Shown piece by piece: positions 56,357 through 64,000 of a stretch of DNA of 64,000 bases. The notes under the pieces are model-generated. The model did no database searches. It worked only from the letters and a program-made list of their open reading frames with translations, and was not told the DNA's origin. The stretch covers positions 4,725,501-4,789,500 of the forward strand of contig NC_092798.1 of the NCBI RefSeq assembly GCF_918797505.1. Direction: 5' to 3'. Origin of the DNA: Bemisia tabaci. Taxonomy: Eukaryota; Arthropoda; Insecta; Hemiptera; Aleyrodidae. Positions within the stretch are counted from its first letter, which is position 1; each line of letters opens with the position of its first letter. Position numbers and translations under genes: made by a program.

Positions 56357-56412
56357 GGTAAGTTACCTCCGTTTAATTGTATCAGAAACCAGAATTTTTG
56401 TTAATCGCTGGA

Positions 56413-56511
56413 AATAAACAACTATCATTATTAATAGAAAGTAACAAATACAGTGATAAGAGAGAGAGAGAGAGAAAGAGACATAATAGCCCGAATACAG
56501 ACAACAATAAA
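56413..56511 (+). promoter_or_regulatory. Candidate polyadenylation signals of the chromodomain isoform
   Basis: AATAAA at about 56413-56418 and again at about 56506-56511, 57 and 150 bases after the stop. The second is inside the arm of a foldback element. Usage is unknown. Confidence 0.35.
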
Positions 56512-56792
56512 AACACACTAAAATACAAAAAACAAATGGGTATACAAGGCTAGAGGAGACATAAAACAAACCAGGACGTTTCGTGCCAATTACATGCCAT
56601 GCAAACTGAGTTTGCACTGATTCCTACCTCGGTCAGTTGCATGCTCATTTTCTTGTTCCAATTTTTACTTTTTTTAGCTTCTGTTACAGTTGAGAATGGG
56701 CATGTAATTGGCCCGAAACGTCTTCGTTTGTTTTATGTCTCCTCTAGCCTTGTATACCCATTTGTTTTTTTTATTTTAGTGTGTTTTTATTG
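56503..56792. mobile_element. Foldback with about 95-bp arms
   Basis: Left arm caataaaaacacactaaaat... to gtgccaattacatgcc; right arm is its inverse with very few mismatches (gcatgtaattggcccgaaac ... tgtttttattg). It lies just 3' of the kinesin stop. Confidence 0.9.
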
Positions 56793-56974
56793 TAACAAAT
56801 ACATGCTCTTCATAATACGATGATTTCCGAAAAATAAAACTAAAGACTAATAATTGAACAGATATTGAACAAATTGAGGTGGAAAGTACATGATTTTATA
56901 CACTTCCCAAGACCTTTGAGGTCTTTACCGATCCACTTGGAGGAAGCTGGTTTGGGGACATGGCAAGTCGTGAG

Positions 56975-57301
56975 ATATCGTGGATTTCCATGCCAGTGAC
57001 AGGGTCGGGCGAGTTAGATGCAAGTTTTTGAGACGCGATTGTTTATGTCCACGCGCGGAGCTTGCGGCGAGAGTTACCCTGGCTTCCGGCGATTCGGAAG
57101 TCGGAGTTGGGCACGGAAGCTTTGGGCGTTGGCATAAAAGCTCGCGGAAGCTGCTCGTACGGGGTCAGTCGATGTGTGGTTCTAAAACTCGGACAACCCG
57201 GTGTAGCTCCCATTGGAGCAGCTAAGTCAGAGAATAAAGAGTAAGTTGTAAAATATAAAGTGTGGTTCCGCTTTCTCCCATAGGGTTCTCACTACAATAT
57301 C
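56975..57301. mobile_element. Probable solo LTR with 5-bp TSD
   Basis: Segment 56980-57296 is flanked by atatc on both sides (56975-56979, 57297-57301). It ends ctcactaca, has a TATA-like gcataaaag (about 57133), a tcagtc start-like motif and AATAAA at about 57231, in the order of an LTR promoter and polyA region. GC-richer than its surroundings. No internal retroelement genes. Inferred; the left end is gtgg rather than tg. Confidence 0.55.
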
Positions 57302-60300
57302 TTTACATTATTGAAGGTATGATTATACACGAGGTATTCAAAGTTTTGTGAAAGGTTAGTAAATAAATAAAATGTGAGAGGATAGCTTTATTCATTGCAA
57401 ATTTACAATGAAACAATATTTAATCAGATTAAAATCTTTGCGTACCAACTATATTCTTAATCTCTAATTTTGCTTGACTATTGCTTTGCAGGAATTTGTG
57501 AATGATCTCTCATCAATGAAAATCATGGACAGATGCTGAACTATAAAGTAAGATTTCAAGAGAACTGCTTGGGAAGATGTACTTTGGCATTTGCTCTTGA
57601 GTTTGATTACGTTAAATCATGTTAAACAACGTAAGTTACTTTTCCTCGTAGATGTTTTTCAAAAATATCTTTTCTTCCCTTTTTTTATACTACAGTACTC
57701 CGCCATGTGTCAGGTTCACCAAAAAACCATCCAGTTTTTTCTCTATCTGCTCGGTTATTTAGTGTATTCTTTTTCTCTTTTTTTGTGAGGATTTTTAGGA
57801 TATCTTTTTCCTCATATCCATTATTGCCTGCAGCTTTCTCCAAAATCCTATGTATTTTTTCTCTGCTATAGTCTTTCTTTGACTGTGAGATGCATTTGTC
57901 TGTAGATTAAGCTGTGATAATCTGACATTTTATGTCACCAACTGTGATACAAATTATTCGGCATTATTGGATATGTGAAGCAGGGTTCTCTAGGTGTTGA
58001 ACTTCTATCTAACCTTCACTATTTTTATCATCAGATCTAGATAGTTAAATTTCTTATTTTCTAGTCCTGATGTTCTGGTTATAGTTTCTTGGTTTGACCA
58101 GGGTGATCTTTATCTTAAGGTGTATTTTGTTCCTATCTCCCAGGAATTGTTAACTTGAAAATAATGTACTCTATCGGGAGAAAAATGGGATATCTATATT
58201 TTCTTTCAGTTCCGATCTTTTGGAAACTTGTAGAGTCACTTCTTGACAATGTGCATTTTGAACTTCTAAATGCCCATCCTTAGATTTTTTCGAATGGAAT
58301 ATTTTTTATTGTTTGACAAAAATTGAAACATTGCGAAAAGGGGACAAAACACAAGGAATAGCGAAAGGTTTACAAAGTATTGGAGACATAGTTTTAAGTC
58401 ATTCGGTTCTTCCCTGTGTTTTACCTATCAAAAAGGTTTTAATTTCAGTGTTTTTTGAATAAATAATCCTTTTAACAAGACCTAGAGATGGGCATATGAG
58501 TTCTGAAAATAAGCGTTGTATGTAGAAAAGTAACTCCTATCCAAAGAATTAGTTAGCTTCTCTGTCAGTTTCTTGCCACACTATAGTTATGTCATCTACC
58601 CTCCTGAAATGTCTGATTACAGTGTTGTTACTAATAGCTTGCTTTACCAAACCAAATTGAAAAGAATTGTACTGATTCTTTGAGAGTGAAAATTACCCAA
58701 GTGCCGATTGATAAAGTATTAAATTTTTTGTGCACATGCCTTCGCTTTTGACAAGATGAAGACGTTTTTATTGAATCAGCCGGAAAAATTGTGCTATCCA
58801 TGCTAGAGAGAATCTTAGACCCAGGCCAGACGCTCCAATATCGAACTTCAGCTTTTTTTAAATTCGAAGAGCCAGATTCAACTCAGCCAAAACTATTTGG
58901 ACTCAGAGACGCAATTTTATGAGCCTTGACCAAAACTTGAAGTGTCTGCACTGGGTCTCGTTTTAAAATCATCCTTTAAAAGCTGAGCGAATTAGAATAT
59001 TTTACAATACTTTACTTTTTATTTTTGATGAGATAAAAAAAAAGTTTCAATGTTTAAAACAGAGAATAACTTATAGTTATACCAGAGTGAAACAAGTTAG
59101 ACGACTGAGAAATAGGGAAATTAAAAACGTTAGACGTATAACCGTAGATTTTCTCATTTTATTGCACACCTTTCTCTTTTTTTTAATCGATCTTTTTTTT
59201 CTGGAATATCAGATTTTAAATTCCTCAAAAGCAATTGTTCCCTAGCCTATCAAAGGTAAAACTAGCCCAGTATTCTAGAATTTGTTAAAGGTATCTGTTA
59301 TCTTAGAATGTTTATTTTTGTCACAATCATTGGAATGTCACGGGACATTAAAAATACCATGTTCAAATTTTATTGAATATTTTTTTTAAAACGTTGCTTT
59401 TTCCAAAAGATACTGGAAAATTTTTTTCTAAAATTTTAATTTTGTTGTGATGTTGTTAAGTGTTATTTTCATGATTATTTGTTTGTAGATTGTTTCGTAC
59501 TCAATAATAAAATGTGGCTGTTCGCCATTTGCTGTTAAAATTTCAGTTTTTTGTTCTCACCAACAGTGTGGATGACATAAGCCAATAAACCAACAGAAGA
59601 AGAAGAACAGTGTGAATGCAAGCTCAGTAGAACAATGGCTTACAGCAGTAGTTTAGGCAAGATATACTACGGAGTAGTATGACATAAGACATAATACTTA
59701 ATTAGTACTTACGAAGCGCAGAGTGAAAAAGTAACAAATAATTCGTTTTCCTCCATATAGTGTAGCCGTACGTGTGGACACTGAACTTGAGAAAAAAAAA
59801 TAATATATCATATCTCCTCCAGTACAATCAATTCATGAGATGAGCTCCTTACATGAATTGAATATGCCACGCTTGCTGAGCAAAAGCAAGAGATGCGCGA
59901 GTTAGTTAGCCCGAATTTTTTCCCCGTCCAAAGTAGAAACAAATTGACAGGGGTTATATGGGCTAACTTCTGAGCATCAAAATTGAAAATTCTCTGATCG
60001 GGCTGAATTTCAGGCGGTCCCCTGTGAATTGACTCGAGGAGTCGAATTTTCTGGTCTAAAAAGCTCCACAAGCCCGCCGATTTGCGCTACAGCTAAGTAC
60101 CGCGTATCAAAAAATCATCAACAATTTTATCAATTGGTGCTTCACTTCCATGACAACCTCCCCTCAGTCTTTTCATTCATGGTTGCTAAGATTCTCTTCC
60201 CCGATCGCGGATAAGCGAGTCGCGGATAGCGTGGTAATGCCGCAAAAATTCGATCGCGGATAAGCGAATCCGCGGATGGCGGGGTCGCGGATGCCGGAGT

Positions 60301-60339
60301 ATTACACTATGTCTTTTTTACCATCTGGTATATCTTCAA
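57302..60339. other. Intergenic, AT-rich
   Basis: No gene is recognised. At about 59990-60080 lies one copy of a ~115-bp repeat (tctctgatcgggctga..tgaggagtc..ccacaagcccgc) that recurs at about 61500-61615. At 60200-60300 a GC-rich 'cgcggataagcga' motif is repeated. Confidence 0.4.
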
Positions 60340-60449
60340 TGGAGATGTTGCATGTGTGAGGAATTTGCGATTTGACCATTGAGTCTTATGGAAAAGTTTG
60401 CGAGAAACACGATGGTGCCACTGGTTTTCCCTGATTTCAACTCCTAAGC

Positions 60450-61160
60450 TCAAAAAAGGGTGCGTCCGGATTCCGTCCCAAAGACTCCGAATTGCGTCCG
60501 GCGGGACTCTCCGAACTGCGTCCCAGATCGCGTCCATTTAATTCTTAAGAAAAAAGGTGTGAATGACAACATTGCTCACCTTTTTCTCATATTGATACCA
60601 ATGTCCGGAAAGGAGAATAAAGTAAGTAGGAATAGAGCGGTGAATGGTAGGGTTGTTTGAAATGAAGTACCCACATTACGAAAACCGTTTGGCGAATGGA
60701 GATCAGGAGAGGCTCGTCATAAACTTTAAAACAAATAATCCAGGGTGTAAGGGGCTATTTCGTCACGGTAGTTTTTACACTTTGAAACAAATAATCCAGG
60801 GTGTAAAGGGCCCTTTCGTCACGGTAGTTTCACTTGAAAAATTACTTTTTTACTGGCCAAAAATGTCTACTGCTGCCCCTTTTTTTACAGAGTTGCTGAC
60901 TTTTTGTCTTGTCAAATCGTTATCGTCAACTTTTTTGTGATTTTGTTTCGTATGAGATTCAATAATTTCGCCATCGATACTAACTTTTAAGAAAACACCG
61001 GCAATTTTTCACTGAACATGCTCGATCATCATCGATTGACATCGCCTTTCATATGCGGTGTTGCCACCTTCCCAATATATGCGCCGGGCGCAATTCGGAT
61101 AGAGCTCGGGACGCTATTCGGAATTGCCAGGGACGCAATTCGGATACAGCCCTCAAAAAA
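60450..61160. mobile_element. 695-bp nested element with 8-bp TSD tcaaaaaa
   Basis: Insertion 60458-61152, flanked by tcaaaaaa at 60450-60457 and 61153-61160. Termini gggtgcgtccggattccgtc and the inverse of gaattgcg-type sequence (gggacgcaattcggatacag, ccc) form imperfect TIRs built on 'gcgtccgaattg'. The uninterrupted site is visible in the sister element (about 24166-24180). Non-coding; superfamily uncertain. Confidence 0.75.
60727..60836. repeat. Direct tandem duplication of about 60 bp
   Basis: Two adjacent copies of aaacaaataatccagggtgt...tttcgtcacggtagttt, nearly identical. Confidence 0.85.
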
Positions 61161-61309
61161 GCTCTCAAAGTTGAGGGCGTAACGGAGGGAATATCCCAAG
61201 CTATCCTGAGAAATCGAGGATAATAGCTCACATCCTAGCGATTTTATCGCCGATAAAATTACAATATATTCCGATTTTTCCGTTGAAAAATGCTACTTGG
61301 AGACCAAGA

Positions 61310-61480
61310 GAAGTCAGGAAATTTTTCTAGGTGCGTTTAGCAGTAGTGAGAGTAATTTAAAGAGGAAAAAATCAAAGTGGAAGGTTAATTCAAAAGTCAG
61401 AGAATCCAAAAATTTTGGAGTCAGGGAAAAGCAAAAATGGTTAGGGATTTTGAAGATGAAAAAATTATGGCAACCCTGAA
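61310..61480. repeat. Copy of the 'agtcagggaa..ggcaaccctg' dispersed repeat
   Basis: Blocks 'gaagtcaggaaatttttct', 'aaagtcagagaatccaaaaa', 'ttttggagtcagggaaaagc' and 'tatggcaaccctg'. Other pieces are at about 24285-24540, 29040-29100, 30110-30200, 42655-42870 and 44680-44715. Confidence 0.7.
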
Positions 61481-62211
61481 TGGATTTTAGGGTCAATGTC
61501 GGAGATTCTCCGATCGGGCTGATCATAAGATATTCTCCTGTAAAATGGCCTGAGGAGTCCGTTTTTCTTGCCTGAATAGTTCCACGAGTCCGCTGGTTCG
61601 CGCGATCAGCGAGAAGGCGAATTTGTCAAAAATGGTCTGAAACGCTCGTTCCTCAGCTCAGGAAGCCCTCGAAGAGCTTCGGGGCCGTGCGAAACTGGTG
61701 CCATTAATATTTTCGTTTTTATGAAATCACCCTCGTGCGCCTGGGTGCGCCATGCGCCAGATTTAAGCTTATAATGGTCCTGCGTAATCGATGTGAACAC
61801 GCTGGAAATTTTCGGATGGCTCTTCCCACGGGTGTGGCGGTGCGGATTTTGGCGAAGATTTAGCTGTCATGCATTCTTCACATTAAGCTACCAAAGATTC
61901 GATATCTTTCCCTAGTAAAAATGGCAAGTGTTAGGTCAGTGAATTTTCCACTGAGGTCAGTGCAATTTGCTCTGAGGTCAGTTCAGTTTTCTCTGACGTA
62001 AGGGTTCCCTCCACGGAACTTGAAAATTCAGTGAAAAATTATCCGGTACTACCGTGGGCAACTTGCCGTTTGCAGCTCTTATCTCCGATAAAAAAAATAT
62101 ATTGTGGTGGGGACCCTTCGATGAAAAAATTGTCCCCCAAAATCCGGCATCGGGAACATCGGGGGGGGGGGGGGGGGCGGCAGAGATGGCGGTCAAAAAT
62201 GATTAAGTATA

Positions 62212-62470
62212 TTGCCGTGCTAAGGAAAAACGCCGTATGAACATCCGAGAGTTGATACATTTTTCCGGATTCAACACACGTGTTTTTTAGGAAAGTTGTT
62301 AATTTTTCCCATCTTGCAATTTTCAGATATTTTTGATGAAATTGCGAACGAAGTTGTCGAAAAAAATCCGACAAAGAAAATTCGAAATTTTTCCAGTAAA
62401 TTCGGTTTTTATTGAAGGAGATCTGGCAACGTCTAAAGGCTCACACGGCGTTCTTCCTTAGGGTGGCAGT
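62212..62470. mobile_element. MITE family copy C
   Basis: Ends ttgccgtgctaaggaaaaac and 'cacacggcgttcttccttag..ggcag'. The inverted ends are the clearest of the four copies. A (G)18 tract lies just upstream (about 62160-62177). Confidence 0.85.
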
Positions 62471-63225
62471 ATATCGATGGTGAAACTGCAGTAATGCGTG
62501 TCTCGGTTTGCGGCGTTGCAGACTGCTAGACATACTTAATTTAAATTTTCTACATCGAAAACCAATAAACTTTATTTCTTGAAAACTCCGGTGATTTTTT
62601 CCTTTCCATGTAAAAAATGTTCTGTGAAAATTTCAAGCGACAACGTCGCTTTGGTCTCCTTCTAAAAACTAAAATAGGAACGGAGATTTTAAAATACCGC
62701 AACCGAGATACACATTTTAGCAAGTTCACCGTCGACATGGTAAACTATAATTATTCGGTAAAGTGCATCGATGCGACGTGCGAGGTCTCGCGAGGGAGTC
62801 GGCGCGGTGTCATCCGACGACTAATACTCGATGAGTGATATTTTGAAATTCGTAATTCCTTTATTTGCAAAACTGGTGACTTTTTTGAGGACCTCAGCGT
62901 GCGAGGCGTTGACTCATCTGTTGACAGAGCCAAGGTGCGCTATCGTGCCGATTTACTCGGACCCGAAAACACGGAAGTTCAATTAAGATAAGGTCCAGAT
63001 TCCCGCTCCAAGCTGAAGAGGTACGCGCTGAAATGCTCCAGTCCCCTTCTTTCGGTGTTTCCCTGCAAAATCTGCGGACTAGTCCTAAACCGCCTTCCGA
63101 TTCCATTTTTTTAAAATTCGCTTCCCCTCGAGAAAGAAGAAATTCTCATACTTGAAATCTTTTTTTTAAAAATTTTCTGTGCGATTCTCGGTTACTGAAA
63201 AGAAAAAAGAAGTTGTGCAGTCAAA

Positions 63226-63397
63226 ATGCGGTTCGTGCTGATGAGTTTTTTTAATTTTTGCTTTTTCTTTGTTTTCTGTAACGGTGGCCAAAAAATTTTG
63301 GCGACGAATCCTAACTGGTGGAAATCGACGATTTTCTACCAGATCATCGTGCCGTCTTTCAGGGACTCCAACAACGATGGAATCGGGGATTTTAAGG
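63226..63397 (+). CDS. Alpha-glucosidase / maltase (GH13), exon 1
   Basis: 57 codons plus one base. A signal peptide ([20 protein letters not shown]) is followed by [20 protein letters not shown] and [10 protein letters not shown], the N-terminal first strand and calcium-loop-like motif (SNxDGIGDxxG) shared by insect maltases and sucrases of the alpha-amylase family. Such enzymes hydrolyse sucrose or maltose in the gut lumen or on its surface. Donor aagg|gtaaga, phase 1. The catalytic Asp/Glu regions lie beyond the window. The start is the only ATG giving a signal peptide. Confidence 0.9.
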
Positions 63398-63599
63398 GTA
63401 AGACGAAGTTTACAAACCTAATACGTACCTTTCGTATGAATATTACAGCTACAGCATAGGGAGTTGCCTCAATATTGCCGCGCTACCTTCCCTATACTGT
63501 CACGATATTGTCAAAAACGCAATATTCCTTTGGATTCACAAGGGGAGTTTACGAAGTGACATCCTGGGATTGGGTTCATTTTGCTTGTACATGAAGAAT

Positions 63600-63900
63600 A
63601 GACAAATCTAAGGTTGACGTATTTTTTTTTAGCCGCCAACTCCCAACCGTTCTCGAGATATCGATTTTTAAAGTTACGATTTTTGCACGTTTCCGCGCGG
63701 AGTTCCGGCGAGTCAACTGAGCGCCGGCAAGCTGCACGAAGCGCGTTTCCTATCAGCGCTGCAGACCGGCCATCCCGATCAACAGTTCCGTGGCCGAGTG
63801 GTAGGGTGTTCGCCTACTGTTCCATCGTTCACGGGTTCGAAACCCACTCCGTGCCGTAGCTTTTAGAGTACACCGCAATGCGTTTTTACAAGTTTTCTTT
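63600..63900. mobile_element. Diverged half of the tRNA-like foldback family
   Basis: It repeats the order seen at 52740-53125: 'gtatttttttttag.cgcca..tcccaaccgtt.tcgagat', 'aagttacgatttttgc', 'gagtcaactgagcgc' and a tRNA-like module. The module (about 63785-63862) has tggccgagtggt (A-box) and ggttcgaaaccc (B-box). No proper acceptor stem, so it is not a functional tRNA. It lies in alpha-glucosidase intron 1. Confidence 0.65.
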
Positions 63901-63932
63901 ACTTTTATCACACACCAAGGGGTCCGCCCCCT

Positions 63933-64000
63933 GGCCGCTGCGCGGCCCAACCTCCGGGGCGAAAAGACGCGCTCCGGGGCGAAAAGACGCGCTCCGCGGC
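63933..64000. repeat. GC hairpin and 20-bp tandem repeat at window end
   Basis: Hairpin ggccgc-tgc-gcggcc-type stem at 63933-63947, then two and a half copies of ctccggggcgaaaagacgcg. It resembles the hairpin cluster at 1820-1959 in style. It is cut by the window edge. Confidence 0.75.

Larger units (their letters stand above)
60340..61215. mobile_element. Second member of the 24051 foldback family, split by an insertion
   Basis: 60340-60457 matches the left arm of the 24051 element (tggagatgttgcatgtgtga, tggtgccactggttttc). The match resumes at 61153 (agctctcaaagttgag, atatcccaagctatcctgag) after a 695-bp insertion. Confidence 0.8.

Noticed and set aside
62039..62374. Proline-rich frames on the minus strand
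   Set aside because: They come from MITE copy C and the adjacent poly-G tract.
63785..63862. Functional tRNA gene
   Set aside because: A- and B-boxes are good, but the ends do not form an acceptor stem and the module is part of a repeat family.
1..64000. CRISPR arrays, rRNA genes, bacterial operons
   Set aside because: Looked for and not seen; spliced genes and repeat types are eukaryotic.

Overview
The window is eukaryotic nuclear DNA, most likely from an insect. The evidence is long AT-rich introns with GT/AG ends, a kinesin-4 gene of the KLP3A/KIF4 type, a GH13 alpha-glucosidase first exon of insect type, and a dense load of PIF/Harbinger, hAT, foldback/MITE and tRNA-derived SINE sequence. 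A sap-feeding hemipteran is a guess; nothing seen fixes the order.

Layout: 1-6.9 kb is intergenic and repeat-rich. It holds a 4.0-kb hAT-like element with a perfect 8-bp target duplication, then two MITEs with TAA duplications. From 6.9 to 56.4 kb runs one gene on the + strand, a chromokinesin (kinesin-4), recovered as 17 coding exons. Its introns hold an 8.2-kb, apparently intact Harbinger element (7918-16089), many MITEs and foldbacks, two SINEs in opposite orientation, and a 9-kb transposon nest between exons 13 and 14. From 56.4 to 63.2 kb is intergenic, with a foldback, a probable solo LTR and nested elements. At 63226 starts a secreted alpha-glucosidase gene, of which only exon 1 is in the window.

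The kinesin is the main result. The motor, coiled-coil neck and stalk, and cysteine-rich domain follow the normal KIF4 plan. After the cysteine-rich region the gene runs, in compatible splice phase, into two more exons that encode a C-terminal chromodomain with its aromatic cage kept. A separate exon in the intervening intron has the same acceptor phase and encodes a perfect-consensus C2H2 zinc finger followed by a stop. The gene may therefore make chromokinesins with alternative chromatin- or DNA-binding tails. The exons for the P-loop and switch I part of the motor (about 150 residues) are not in the window, and the first two visible exons cannot be joined in frame. The copy is either incompletely assembled or lacks a working motor.

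The Harbinger element carries both expected genes, a Myb/SANT-like DNA-binding protein (+) and a DDE transposase (-). Their exons interlock on opposite strands. It has 27-bp perfect terminal inverted repeats.

Coordinates of introns, phases and repeat arms were worked out by eye. No alignment or database search was possible.
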